From: Opitutia bacterium UBA957
Lineage (GTDB): Bacteria > Verrucomicrobiota > Verrucomicrobiia > Opitutales > UBA953
Direction of reading: 5' to 3'
DNA: 57,500 nt
Assembly: GCA_002293065.1 (NCBI GenBank)
Contig: DBCN01000111.1
Coordinates: 1-57,500 of the forward strand
How positions within the stretch are numbered: position 1 is the first letter of the stretch; the number at the start of each line of letters is the position of its first letter. Below the pieces are notes generated by a model. That model was given only the letters and a program-made list of their open reading frames with translations. It made no database searches and had not been told where the DNA came from. Made by a program: the position numbers and the translations under genes. This document shows, in pieces, positions 25,627 through 34,234 of this stretch.

Positions 25627-26138
25627 AAGCGCTCACTCTCATCCTGGCATCTGCGACTTTGGTGACGACAGCCGCAGGGCTTCCTGAAAAAGAAGCCCAG
25701 CTCGTAGTGGCCCAAGCGACCGCCTATCGAGAGGCCGCCGCCAAGGGCGATGCCGACAAGTTCCTGGAATGGACCCACCCGGCTTTATACACCTTGTTCG
25801 GTGGCAAGGAGCCTTTCGAAGCGGCCACGCGGCTAGCGCTGAAGTCATTGGCCGGTAAAAACGTAATCGATAAAATCACCTTTGGCGTGCCCGCCGAACT
25901 CCACGTCGCGGGGCAGGAAGAAATCTGCTTCGTGCCCTTCGTGCAAATCGCCAGCGCCGGAGACATCCGTACCCGCGCCGAAAGCTACTTCATCGCGGTG
26001 CGCCCGGTCGGGAAGGCCGACTGGAAGTTCATCGACGCCGCCGGGCTGCGCAAGCACCCCGAGGTGCTTCGACAGCTCTTCCCAGGGCTTCCGGAGAAGG
26101 TCGTGACGCCCCCGAACAAGGTCGAAATCGTCAAGTAG
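25623..26138 (+). CDS. Secreted protein of unknown function
   Basis: A 171-residue protein with a probable signal peptide (MKALTLILASATLVTTAAG). The mature part has an alanine-rich helix (VVAQATAYREAAAKGDADKF) followed by alternating strands, a layout that suggests an NTF2-like or cystatin-like fold but does not match a family I can name. It overlaps the TonB-like gene by 4 bases, so it may be an accessory periplasmic partner. The 3' end faces the GH16 gene. Confidence 0.7.
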   Translation: MKALTLILASATLVTTAAGLPEKEAQLVVAQATAYREAAAKGDADKFLEWTHPALYTLFGGKEPFEAATRLALKSLAGKNVIDKITFGVPAELHVAGQEEICFVPFVQIASAGDIRTRAESYFIAVRPVGKADWKFIDAAGLRKHPEVLRQLFPGLPEKVVTPPNKVEIVK

Positions 26139-26146
26139 GCCGCCGC

Positions 26147-26926
26147 TTACTTTGCGGCCGGCTTCGGGGCTTCAACGCGCTCCCATGCCTTCACCCAATC
26201 GATTTCAAAGGTATTTCTGGAAGCGTCCTTGAGGCCGTAACCGTCCTTCGGGCGTTCGCCGTTCCAACCTTTGATGTTTGATTCGCTGGTGAGCAGCAGG
26301 AATTGCGGTGCCTTCGAGCCGGGGCACTTCTCGTCCTTCCACGCCAGTTGTCCGTCGAAGAAGAAGCGGTAGCCGGTGTTGTCCCATTCGACGGCGTAGG
26401 TGCGCCACTCGGCGCCCACGTTGGCCGGGTGTTGCACGGAGCTGGCCTTCTTCTCCTCCTTGTTGCCGTAGGGTCCCCAGTGGAGGGCGGATTGGTAGCC
26501 GCCCTTTTTGAGGCCGGTTGTTTCGAGGATGTCGATCTCGACGCCATCGTCGGCGGCGCCCGCGGCTTTGCCGGACTTGCCGTACGTCGGCGATTGCGCC
26601 CAGAAGGCGATCTGCGTGCCCGGCTGAACCAAGAAGCGGCAACGGGCCTCTGCCTTACCTTGCGTGACGAAGAATTTCTTCCGCGTGGTCACGAAGCCGC
26701 AGTAGGTCGTACCGTCGGCGTCGGTCCAAGTGGTGATCTTCAGGACGCCGTCCTTGAGGTCGACGGCCTTCGGCGAGTTCAGCGAATCGCGGCGCTTGCC
26801 GGTCTCGACGGTCCAGACCTTGGCGTTCAGTTCCACGCCATCGAAATTCTCATCGAGCGTGAGCTTCCAGGTGGGCTCGGCGGCGCTGGCGGTGGCGAAA
26901 GCGAAGCAAAGGAGGAGGGCGCGCAT
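26147..26926 (-). CDS. Glycoside hydrolase family 16
   Basis: A 259-residue secreted GH16 enzyme with signal peptide MRALLLCFAFATASAAE. The catalytic motif is GVEIDILETTG: E130, D132 and E135 fit ExDxxE, the form typical of laminarinases, agarases and related GH16 enzymes rather than lichenases. The jelly-roll surroundings are normal (GKAEARCRFLV, TYAVEWDNTGYRFFFDGQLA, FEIDWVKAWERV). With the GH128-like enzyme at 1.9 kb it suggests beta-1,3-glucan use, but GH16 substrate range is wide. It lies 8 bases downstream of the membrane-hydrolase gene, so both are likely on one transcript. Confidence 0.9.
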   Translation of the reverse strand: MRALLLCFAFATASAAEPTWKLTLDENFDGVELNAKVWTVETGKRRDSLNSPKAVDLKDGVLKITTWTDADGTTYCGFVTTRKKFFVTQGKAEARCRFLVQPGTQIAFWAQSPTYGKSGKAAGAADDGVEIDILETTGLKKGGYQSALHWGPYGNKEEKKASSVQHPANVGAEWRTYAVEWDNTGYRFFFDGQLAWKDEKCPGSKAPQFLLLTSESNIKGWNGERPKDGYGLKDASRNTFEIDWVKAWERVEAPKPAAK

Positions 26927-26934
26927 GGAAGCGG

Positions 26935-27984
26935 TCAGCGGACTGGAACGTAACGCTTATCGGACCCGTCGAGCAAGCCCCAGAAGCGGGCCCAATCGCC
27001 GTCCTCCAAGGTGCGGTCCATCAGGATCTCCACGGTGGAATTGTTGGAGCCATGCTTGGTGTCGCGTCCGAAGTAGACCGACCATAACGGCCGCCCGCTC
27101 GTGGGGAGCATGCCAAAGCGAACATCCCCGACGACCACGCCCGACTCAAAGGCGGCGTAGGTGTTCCAGCCTTGGGTGAATTTGGAGAAGTCCGCGAAAT
27201 GCCGTCCGGCCTTGGAGTCCGCGGGCGGATTCCCGGGCATGGTTTCTTTCCATACGAGGCGTTCGTCGCCGGGAGCGACCATGGTTTCGCCCCATGGCGG
27301 CACACGGACGGCGCCTACTTGCCAGTGGTCTTTATGCTGCCAAATGCCGCGCCAGACGAGGAGGTTGGTGACCGTGGGTTTGACGGTCAGGCGCGTGGGC
27401 TCAATCCCGCGTGCGCTCAGCCAAGTGCGCAGGCTGGCCTCCGCGCGGTGGTGTTGCCAGACGCCGATGAACGCATAGCCGGTGAACCAGATTAGCCCGT
27501 AGGCGGCGAGCCGACGCGATTGCCGGCGGTAGGCGAGGATGGCTAAGGTCAGGAGTGGCAGCGTCGCGAAGAGGTCGACGATCGGGAGGCAATCCCAGGC
27601 GTAGCGTGCTTCGTCGAATGGCCACAGTAACATCGTGCCATAACTGGTGCAGCCGTCGCAAAGGAGGTGCGTGAGTCCGCCGGCTAAGGCCGGGAGAAAG
27701 AGCCCCCGCCAAGGCTCTTCGCCTTTCTGCCGCCACCGGAAGAGCCAGGAGGTGAGCAGGGCGCTCAGCACCGCCCAGATGGGCATGAAGATGAAGCTAT
27801 GCGTGAAGTGGCGGTGCCAGCGGAACGAGACGAGAGGGTCGTCGCCATTCCGGATGAAGACGTCGAGGTCGGGGGCTTCGGCGGCGAGCAGGGCCGCGAC
27901 GGCGGCCGCGGGCAGCGAACCGCCGCGGCGGGCAACGAGCAGGCCAGCGGAGAGTCCGAGGGCCGCATGCGTGACGTTGTCCAT
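26935..27984 (-). CDS. Membrane-bound metal-dependent hydrolase family protein (YdjM-like)
   Basis: A 349-residue inner-membrane protein of the YdjM/PF04307 type. The N-terminus carries the family histidines and aspartates: MDNVTHAALGLSAGLL, then EAPDLDVFIR and WHRHFTHSFIFMPIW. GGLTHLLCDGCTSYGTMLLW and several hydrophobic segments make up the first half, and the second half is soluble (WNTYAAFESGVVVGDVRFGM). The family is annotated as hydrolases from structure-based reasoning; the substrate is unknown. It is the upstream gene of the pair with GH16. Confidence 0.85.
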   Translation of the reverse strand: MDNVTHAALGLSAGLLVARRGGSLPAAAVAALLAAEAPDLDVFIRNGDDPLVSFRWHRHFTHSFIFMPIWAVLSALLTSWLFRWRQKGEEPWRGLFLPALAGGLTHLLCDGCTSYGTMLLWPFDEARYAWDCLPIVDLFATLPLLTLAILAYRRQSRRLAAYGLIWFTGYAFIGVWQHHRAEASLRTWLSARGIEPTRLTVKPTVTNLLVWRGIWQHKDHWQVGAVRVPPWGETMVAPGDERLVWKETMPGNPPADSKAGRHFADFSKFTQGWNTYAAFESGVVVGDVRFGMLPTSGRPLWSVYFGRDTKHGSNNSTVEILMDRTLEDGDWARFWGLLDGSDKRYVPVR

Positions 27985-28041
27985 GGCTCTGACTATTGCC
28001 GAGCCTTTGCGGGAAGGAAGCGTTTTGTGGCGCGGGCTTCC

Positions 28042-29295
28042 TTACTTGTCCGTCGGCGCAGGGATGGGCTCCACCGCGAGGGCTTGGAGCTTCCCCAATT
28101 CCGCCGCCGTCAGGGCGCGGTCAAAGACGGCCACGCCCCCGATCCAACCCGTGAAGCCGACGCCGCGGGAACTATGGATGACGCGCCCGATCGTGAAGGG
28201 CCCGCCGGTACCGTCGGCCTTCGGAGTGTAGAGGTCGTGGGGGAACCACCAAGGATTCAGGCGAAGCGCGACGAGTTCACGGCCGCGCTCCTCATCATTC
28301 ACGATGGTCACCTTGACCTTCGTGTAGCGGTATTCCCGGAGCTCTTCGCGTTTGGAGCGTTGTTCGCTCAGGACCGTGACCTTGACCGGCGTTACTTCCG
28401 GCGGGTTGTAATATTGGTCTGCGGGGAAGGTTGGATCCTCGCCGGGTTGGGTGCCGGGGATTTTGGCCAAGCGGCCTTGCAGCCAAGCGTTGGCGGCGAA
28501 GGACAGGAGGCGGTCCTGTTGCGGGTTCTCCAGCCAGCGGTCGCCGCTGACGCCGTTGAGCCAGCCGGTCATCTCCTGCGTGCGGCTGTCGAAGGTCATC
28601 GCGAAGGTCTGCCACGACTTGGCCAGCACCGCCGGGGGCGAGTCCGCCGGAACCTTGGGCGAAACTTCCGCCGAATTGCACTTATGCAGCGCGTATTTGT
28701 TGAGGAAAGAGCTCGCGCCGTTTTCGGAGACGTGGCCGCAGGCGGCGCCTTCTTTATTCAGGCCGGCGAAGAGGGCGTATTGGCGTTGGCCGCGTTCCAC
28801 CTTGGCGATGGTCTCGGTGGTCTTCTCCTTGAGGTCGGTACCTTCATGCCAGATGCCGGCGAGCGCGTGATTGCCGCTTTCACGGATGGCCCAGACGACG
28901 ACTGTCACGGCCTTGCCAGATCCTTTGATGTCCAAGGGCGAGTCCTGGAGTCGGGCGCGCGGCACGAAGAGCAGGGGACGGAAGTCGGGGTTCGTCTCCT
29001 GCTTGATGCGGATCGCCTGGCCGAACGGTCCCGAGCCGAGCAAGGGGAAGTCGGCGTAACTCGCGGCGGGTCCCTGATTCCAGAGGTCCTTCACGTAGTT
29101 GCCGGCGTCGAGGGCGTAGTCGTTCTTCGCGCCGGCGGGGATGTGGGCGGTGAAGCGTCGGCCCGGCGCCTCGCGCTTCGTGAAATCCCAAAACGCGACA
29201 AGCCCGGGTGTCGTCGTCACCACCGCGACTCGCTCCGAGCAGGTGTCGGCGAATAAGGACGTGGCACCAGCGAGAACAAGCAAGAGGCTCTTCAT
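28042..29295 (-). CDS. Secreted LamG/concanavalin-like domain protein
   Basis: A 417-residue protein with a short signal peptide (MKSLLLVLAGATSLFA). The mature protein begins GLVAFWDFTKREAPGRRF and contains VTVVVWAIRESGNHALAGIW, WQTFAMTFDSRTQEMTGWLN and VGFTGWIGGVAVFDRALTAA, the strands of a LamG-like jelly roll in which a large middle section intervenes. Such proteins are abundant in Verrucomicrobiota and Planctomycetota and usually bind carbohydrate or are uncharacterised enzymes. It is divergent from the SGNH hydrolase gene. No catalytic motif is recognised. Confidence 0.8.
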   Translation of the reverse strand: MKSLLLVLAGATSLFADTCSERVAVVTTTPGLVAFWDFTKREAPGRRFTAHIPAGAKNDYALDAGNYVKDLWNQGPAASYADFPLLGSGPFGQAIRIKQETNPDFRPLLFVPRARLQDSPLDIKGSGKAVTVVVWAIRESGNHALAGIWHEGTDLKEKTTETIAKVERGQRQYALFAGLNKEGAACGHVSENGASSFLNKYALHKCNSAEVSPKVPADSPPAVLAKSWQTFAMTFDSRTQEMTGWLNGVSGDRWLENPQQDRLLSFAANAWLQGRLAKIPGTQPGEDPTFPADQYYNPPEVTPVKVTVLSEQRSKREELREYRYTKVKVTIVNDEERGRELVALRLNPWWFPHDLYTPKADGTGGPFTIGRVIHSSRGVGFTGWIGGVAVFDRALTAAELGKLQALAVEPIPAPTDK

Positions 29296-29410
29296 GGTCA
29301 GACGGAAATGGTTGTGTCTAACCAGGGACAGGCAACCGGTTTTCGTTGAGGGGTGCTATGCCCGACTTGCGGGGAACAAAACTTGGCCTGAGGCTTCTTA
29401 TACATACCCC

Positions 29411-30712
29411 ATGCGTCCCTTGTTTTGCGCTTTACTGTTCGCCGTTGGTTTCGTCCAAGCGGCCGAACCAGAATTCCCCTTAGTCGATGCGCAGGAGTGC
29501 CGCCCTCGCGCGGGCTGGCCGAATTTCTTGGCTAAAGCCCAAGGCCGTTTCGGCTCGGGGGCCTTGCCTGAGATCAAGGTGGGCTACCTTGGCGGCTCCA
29601 TCACCGCGCAGCCAGGTTGGCGCGTGAAGTCGCTCGCCCATTTCAAGCAGGCCTACCCCAGCGCGAAGTTCACCGAGATCAACGCGGCCATTGGTGGCAC
29701 GGGCTCCGACCTCGGCGTGTTTCGCGTTCAGCAGGACGTCCTCTCCAAGCAACCCGACCTCCTCTTCGTTGAATTCGCGGTGAACGACGGCGGCGCGTCG
29801 CCTGAACAAATTATCCGCTGCATGGAAGGTATCGTGCGCCAGACGTGGCGGACCAACCCGAATTGCGACATCTGCTTCGTCTACACACTCGTCGAGGGTA
29901 TGGCCCCCGACATCGCCGCTGGGAATTTCCCGCGCTCGGCCTCCGCCATGGAGAAGGTTGCGAACCACTACGGTATCCCGACGATTCACTTCGGCCTGGA
30001 AGTCTCGCGCCTCAGCAAGGAGGGCAAGGTGCTTTGGAGGTCACCGCTCCCGAAGACGCTCGAAGAAAAAGCCGTGCTCGCCGACAAGGTCGTCTTCGCC
30101 CCCGATAGCGTCCACCCGCATGTGGAGACCGGTCATAAGATGTACCTCGAAGCCATCGTGCGTTCCTTGCCGGGCATCAGCCAAGCCTCCGGTAAGCCGA
30201 TGAAGCACGCACTCCCGGCGCCGCTCGTCGCGGATAACTTCGAGCAGGCTTCCCTGACTTCGATTGCCGCCGCCAAACTTCCTGCGGGTATTGCGCCGCT
30301 CGACCCCGCCAAGGATGCGATGGCAAAATCTTATGCGAACCGCTTGCCCACACTCATCCGCCTGACGCAGCCCGGCCAAACCATCGAGTTTAAGTTCAAG
30401 GGTACCCATTGCGCCGTCTACGACGTCGTTGGTCCGGCCGGCGGCAAGGTCGCGGTCACCCTTGATGGCGGCACTCCCAAGGTCATGACCCGCTTCGATG
30501 CCTACTGCACCTACCCGCGCTTGAGTACCTTCACGGTCGGCACCAAACTCACGGATACCGTCCACACGGTCCGCCTTGAGCTCTTACCGGATGTTTTTGA
30601 TAAAGCCGCCATCCTGGCCCAAAGAAAGGAGAAGATGGATAAGCCCGAGCGCTTCGCAGACCGCCATTTCTTCCCTGGTGGCCTTTTGATCGTCGGGGAG
30701 CTCGTCCCTTAA
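29411..30712 (+). CDS. Secreted SGNH/GDSL-type hydrolase
   Basis: A 433-residue protein starting MRPLFCALLFAVGFVQAAE, a signal peptide; upstream frame sequence is antisense to the LamG gene. The SGNH catalytic blocks are present: VGYLGGSITAQPGW (S63), INAAIGGTGSD (oxyanion glycine), VEFAVNDGGASP (N125) and APDSVHPHVETG (D232 with H235 as the usual catalytic pair). The C-terminal 150 residues form a separate beta-rich domain (GQTIEFKFKGTHCAVYDVVG) that may bind carbohydrate. SGNH enzymes of this layout are often carbohydrate esterases. The gene is the first of a co-directional group with the isomerase, DUF1080 and ThuA genes. Confidence 0.88.
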   Translation: MRPLFCALLFAVGFVQAAEPEFPLVDAQECRPRAGWPNFLAKAQGRFGSGALPEIKVGYLGGSITAQPGWRVKSLAHFKQAYPSAKFTEINAAIGGTGSDLGVFRVQQDVLSKQPDLLFVEFAVNDGGASPEQIIRCMEGIVRQTWRTNPNCDICFVYTLVEGMAPDIAAGNFPRSASAMEKVANHYGIPTIHFGLEVSRLSKEGKVLWRSPLPKTLEEKAVLADKVVFAPDSVHPHVETGHKMYLEAIVRSLPGISQASGKPMKHALPAPLVADNFEQASLTSIAAAKLPAGIAPLDPAKDAMAKSYANRLPTLIRLTQPGQTIEFKFKGTHCAVYDVVGPAGGKVAVTLDGGTPKVMTRFDAYCTYPRLSTFTVGTKLTDTVHTVRLELLPDVFDKAAILAQRKEKMDKPERFADRHFFPGGLLIVGELVP

Positions 30713-30794
30713 AACCTTTCTTATCGAGGCCCAGCCTTGACCGTGCCCCGCCCCGCGGCAAACTCGCTTCCTCTCCCCAACCTCACCTCCCACC

Positions 30795-31649
30795 ATGCGT
30801 TTCGGCCTCAATACCTTCCTCTACGCGTCTCCGTTCACCAACGAGAGCGTCTCCATGTTCAAGAAGCTCAAGAAGTGGGGCTTCGACACCGTCGAGATCG
30901 CCATCGAAGATCCCGCGCACGTCGACCCGGCGTTCCTGAAGGCCGCCGCCGCCAAGGCGGGCATCGCCATCGGTTCCGTCTGCGCCGCGATGGGCCCGGG
31001 CCGCGACTTCCGTGGCAGCGCCGCCGACCAAAAGAACGCCCAGCAGTACCTGACTGCCCTCGTTGACCAAGCCGCCGCCATGGGCTGCCCGCGCATCATC
31101 GGCCCGCTCTACTCGGTTGTCGGCCTCATCGGCTCGCATGACGACAAGACCAAGGCCCGGCACTTCAAGCTCGTCGTCAAGAACCTCAAGCAGCTCGCCA
31201 AGCACGCCGAGAAGAAGGGCGTCCTCCTCTGCGTCGAGCCCCTCAACCGCTTCGAGACCGACTTCCTCAACACGTGCGACCAAGGCCTGCGCCTCGTGAA
31301 GGCCGTCAATTCCCCGGCCGTGAAGCTCCACCTCGACACGTTCCACATGAACATCGAGGAGAAGCACCAAGGCGCCGCCATCCTCAAGGCCGGCAAGCAC
31401 CTCGGCCACTTCCACGCCTGCGGCACCGACCGTGGCGTCCCCGGCGGCGACTCCCTCGATTGGAAGCCCATCGTGGCCGCCCTCAAGAAGATCGGCTACA
31501 AGAACGACGTCGTCATCGAGTCCTTCACCACCGACGTGAAGGTCATCGCCCGGGCCGCCGCCATCTGGCGCAAGATGGAGCCGAACCGCGACGACATCCC
31601 GGTGAAGGGCCTGAAGAACATGCACCGCCTCTTTGGCCGCACCAAGTAA
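30795..31649 (+). CDS. Sugar phosphate isomerase/epimerase family (TIM barrel)
   Basis: A 284-residue protein of the AP-endonuclease-2 superfamily, similar in motif layout to D-tagatose/D-psicose 3-epimerases. Metal and catalytic residues are all in place: E148 in LLCVEPLNRFE, D181 in LHLDTFHMN, H207 in HFHACGTDRG and E242 in VVIESFTTD. True ketose 3-epimerases and 3-keto-glycoside lyases share this set, so the reaction cannot be fixed. It stops 10 bases before the DUF1080 gene, and this pairing, known from a 3-keto-glycoside pathway, favours the second option. There is no signal peptide. Confidence 0.88.
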   Translation: MRFGLNTFLYASPFTNESVSMFKKLKKWGFDTVEIAIEDPAHVDPAFLKAAAAKAGIAIGSVCAAMGPGRDFRGSAADQKNAQQYLTALVDQAAAMGCPRIIGPLYSVVGLIGSHDDKTKARHFKLVVKNLKQLAKHAEKKGVLLCVEPLNRFETDFLNTCDQGLRLVKAVNSPAVKLHLDTFHMNIEEKHQGAAILKAGKHLGHFHACGTDRGVPGGDSLDWKPIVAALKKIGYKNDVVIESFTTDVKVIARAAAIWRKMEPNRDDIPVKGLKNMHRLFGRTK

Positions 31650-31659
31650 TTCCAAGAAC

Positions 31660-32346
31660 ATGAAGCTCCGCACCTCCCTCCTCGCGCTCCTCGCGCTCGC
31701 CTCGACGGCCTGCGCCGAGGACAAGAACCTCTTCAACGGCAAGGACCTGACCGGCTGGAAGGGCCTCGACTTCTGGTCCGTCGAAGACGGTTGCATCACC
31801 GGTCGCACGACCAAGGAGAAGCCCACCAAGGGCAACACCTTCCTCGTCTGGCAGGGCGGTGAAGTGGGTGACTTCGAATTCACCTTCAAGTACAAGATCG
31901 TCGGCGGCAACTCGGGCGTCCAGTACCGCTCCAAGCTGGTCGACGAGAAGGGTTACGTCGTCGCCGGCTACCAGGCCGACTTCGAAGCCGGCAAGACCTA
32001 CTCCGGCATCCTCTATGAAGAAAAGGGTCGTGGCATCTTGGCCCAGCGTGGCCAGAAGACCGTGATCAAGGAAGGCGCTGCGCCGAACAAGCCCAAGGTC
32101 GAAGTCGCCGGTGAAGTCGGCAAGTCCGCCGAGATCCAGGCCAAGATCAAGTCCGAGGACTGGAACGACTACCGCATCGTCGCCAAGGGCGGCCATCTGC
32201 AGCACTTCATCAACGGCGTCCCGACGGTCGACGTCACCGATGAGACCGCGGTCGGCGCCAAGAAGGGCATCCTCGCCCTCCAGCTCCACGCCGGCCCCGC
32301 CATGGTCGTCCAATTCAAGGATCTGGTCCTCAAGGAGACCAAGTAA
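31660..32346 (+). CDS. DUF1080 (3-keto-disaccharide hydrolase) family protein
   Basis: A 228-residue secreted protein, signal peptide MKLRTSLLALLALASTACA, start chosen at the ATG at 31660. It has the DUF1080 opening LFNGKDLTGWKGLDFWSV, then FEFTFKYKIVGGNSGVQYRS, GYQADFEAGKTYSG, WNDYRIVAKGGHLQHFINGV and a final strand ALQLHAGPAMVVQFKDLVL. The cysteine near residue 19 could make it a lipoprotein, but the lipobox is weak. Family members act on 3-keto-glycosides, and the tight link to the upstream isomerase supports that reading. A strong terminator follows. Confidence 0.9.
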   Translation: MKLRTSLLALLALASTACAEDKNLFNGKDLTGWKGLDFWSVEDGCITGRTTKEKPTKGNTFLVWQGGEVGDFEFTFKYKIVGGNSGVQYRSKLVDEKGYVVAGYQADFEAGKTYSGILYEEKGRGILAQRGQKTVIKEGAAPNKPKVEVAGEVGKSAEIQAKIKSEDWNDYRIVAKGGHLQHFINGVPTVDVTDETAVGAKKGILALQLHAGPAMVVQFKDLVLKETK

Positions 32347-32368
32347 CCCTCACCCAGCGCTTACCTAA

Positions 32369-32404
32369 GGCCGCAGGATGCATGTCTCTGCGGCCTTTCT
32401 TTTT
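32369..32404 (+). terminator. Rho-independent terminator after DUF1080 gene
   Basis: An 8-bp perfect stem GGCCGCAG/CTGCGGCC (32369-32376 and 32388-32395) with an 11-base loop is followed by TTTCTTTTT. It separates DUF1080 from the ThuA gene, which starts 14 bases later. Confidence 0.9.
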
Positions 32405-32417
32405 ACCCCAACACCCC

Positions 32418-33422
32418 ATGAAGAAGACCCTCCTCCTCGGCGTGCTCGTGCTTTGCGGCGGCCTCACCGGCGCGTCGGCCGAAGAAAAGAAGAACGTGCT
32501 CATGATCGCCGGCCGTCCCAGCCACGGCCCAGGTGAGCATGAACACAACGCCGGCATCCAGTTGTTGGCCGCCGGCCTGCGGCAAGGCGCCGCCGATCGC
32601 GTCACCGTCACCGTCAGCCTCGGTGGCCAGTGGCCCGCCGAAGACGTCGTCGCGAAGGCCGATACGATCGTGATCTACTCCGACGGCGGTGGCGGGCATC
32701 CCGCCCTGCCGCACCTCGATCAACTCGCCAAGAAGATGGCCGCCGGTTGCGGCTTCGTCTGCCTCCACTACGCCGTCGAGCCTGCCTACGAAAAAGCCGG
32801 CTGGTTGAGCGCGGATGGTCAGCCCGTGAAGGTCGCGCCGCCTGGCCGTTCCTCGACGGGCAAGGGAGCCAAGGAGTTCAAGGACTGGCTCGGCGGTTAT
32901 TTCGAGCAGCACTGGTCGGTCAACCCGCACTGGCTCGCGGATTTCAAGACCTTGCCCGACCATCCGGTGAGCCGCGGCGTGAAGCCTTTTGCGACGACCG
33001 ACGAATGGTATTTCAACATGCGTTTCCGCGACGGCCTGGATGGCGTGACGCCGATCCTCGCCGCGCTCGCTCCCGAGGGCACGATGAACCGCGGGATGGG
33101 CGCGCACAGCGGCAACCCCGAAGTCCGCAAACTCGTCCTCGAGGAGAAGAAGCCGCAGGTCGTCGCCTGGGCCGTCGAGCGCAAGGATGGGGGCCGAGGG
33201 TTCGGCTTCACGGGCGGACATTTCCATAAAGGTTGGGCCAACGACAGTCAGCGGACGCTCGTGCTGAACGCCATCGCGTGGACGGCCAAGGCCGAGGTGC
33301 CGGCGACGGGCGTCGCGTCCAAGTTCACGGATGAGGAACTCAACGCGAACCTGGACCCGAAGGGCTCGCGCAAGCCGGCCACCCCGGCGCCGAAGCCTGC
33401 CGGTACGCCCGCCCCCAAGTAA
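32418..33422 (+). CDS. ThuA-like domain protein (secreted)
   Basis: A 334-residue protein with signal peptide MKKTLLLGVLVLCGGLTGA. The ThuA domain follows: LMIAGRPSHGPGEHEHNAG, IVIYSDGGGGHPALPHLDQL, GFVCLHYAVEPAYEKAGW and GFGFTGGHFHKGWANDSQR. ThuA-type proteins resemble class I glutamine amidotransferase folds and are associated with trehalose/3-keto-disaccharide use. The C-terminus is a proline/alanine-rich tail (PATPAPKPAGTPAPK) that may cross the periplasm. It is preceded and followed by terminators, so it probably has its own transcript despite its neighbours' related roles. Confidence 0.88.
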   Translation: MKKTLLLGVLVLCGGLTGASAEEKKNVLMIAGRPSHGPGEHEHNAGIQLLAAGLRQGAADRVTVTVSLGGQWPAEDVVAKADTIVIYSDGGGGHPALPHLDQLAKKMAAGCGFVCLHYAVEPAYEKAGWLSADGQPVKVAPPGRSSTGKGAKEFKDWLGGYFEQHWSVNPHWLADFKTLPDHPVSRGVKPFATTDEWYFNMRFRDGLDGVTPILAALAPEGTMNRGMGAHSGNPEVRKLVLEEKKPQVVAWAVERKDGGRGFGFTGGHFHKGWANDSQRTLVLNAIAWTAKAEVPATGVASKFTDEELNANLDPKGSRKPATPAPKPAGTPAPK

Positions 33423-33444
33423 GCTGGCGTCGCTGGGTTGATTC

Positions 33445-33471
33445 GGCCGGAGGTTCGCCTCCGGCCTTTTT
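33445..33471 (+). terminator. Rho-independent terminator after thuA-like gene
   Basis: A 9-bp perfect stem GGCCGGAGG/CCTCCGGCC (33445-33453 and 33458-33466) closed by a TTCG tetraloop and followed by TTTTT. Textbook form. Confidence 0.95.
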
Positions 33472-33531
33472 GTTGTCCGGGAAAAGCGTCGCCCCATTTG
33501 ACCTTCGTCGAGGGGCGGGGAACTTGCCCGC

Positions 33532-34230
33532 ATGTCTAAGACCTTTGCGATTATCGGCGGCAACAGCGGCATCGGCCTGGCCACCGTCCAGCGACTCCTC
33601 GCGGCTGGTCACACCGTGCACGCCGCCGCGCGCAACCCCGGCCCGCTGGCGGAGCTCGGCGTTCCCGTCCAGGCCTTTGATGCCCTTGCGCCCACGCCGC
33701 TCGTCTGGCCGGCCCAGCTCGATGGCCTCGTCTATTGCCCGGGCACCATCGCGCTGAAGCCTTTTCATCGCCTCACCGAGGAAGACTTCCTCCGCGACTA
33801 CCGCGTCAACGTCCTGGGTGCGATCGCCGCGCTGCAGTCGGCGTTGCCGGCGCTCAAGGCTTCGGGGCAAGCTTCCGTCGTGCTTTTCTCGACCGTCGCC
33901 GTCGCGCAGGGCATGCCGATGCATGCGAGCATCGCGGCGGCGAAAGGCGCCCTCGAAGGCCTCACCCGCAGCCTTGCCGCGGAATGGGCTCCGCTCATCC
34001 GCGTGAACGCGGTGGCCCCCTCGTTGACCGATACTCCGCTCGCCGGCCCCTTGCTGAACTCCGACCTCAAAAAAGAAGCCGCTGGTAAACGTCACCCCTT
34101 GCAGCGCGTCGGCTCGGCGGATGAGACCGCAGCGCTCGTTGAGCACCTCCTCGGTGATCATGCGCGTTTCATGACCGGACAAATCCTGCGGATCGACGGC
34201 GGCCTGTCGTCGGTGCGCACGTTTGCCTGA
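33532..34230 (+). CDS. Short-chain dehydrogenase/reductase with Tyr-to-Ile change
   Basis: A 232-residue classical SDR. The cofactor loop is FAIIGGNSGIGLATVQRLL, YRVNVLGAIAALQSAL supplies the NxxN-type asparagine, VVLFSTVAVAQGMP the catalytic serine (S120), and the C-terminus is the usual TGQILRIDGGLSSV. The catalytic YxxxK motif reads SIAAAKGALEGLTRSLA, so the tyrosine is I134 while K138 is kept. Such a change occurs in some SDRs of unclear activity, so catalysis may differ or be absent. It has terminators on both sides and probably a single-gene transcript. Substrate unknown. Confidence 0.85.
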   Translation: MSKTFAIIGGNSGIGLATVQRLLAAGHTVHAAARNPGPLAELGVPVQAFDALAPTPLVWPAQLDGLVYCPGTIALKPFHRLTEEDFLRDYRVNVLGAIAALQSALPALKASGQASVVLFSTVAVAQGMPMHASIAAAKGALEGLTRSLAAEWAPLIRVNAVAPSLTDTPLAGPLLNSDLKKEAAGKRHPLQRVGSADETAALVEHLLGDHARFMTGQILRIDGGLSSVRTFA

Positions 34231-34234
34231 CAAC

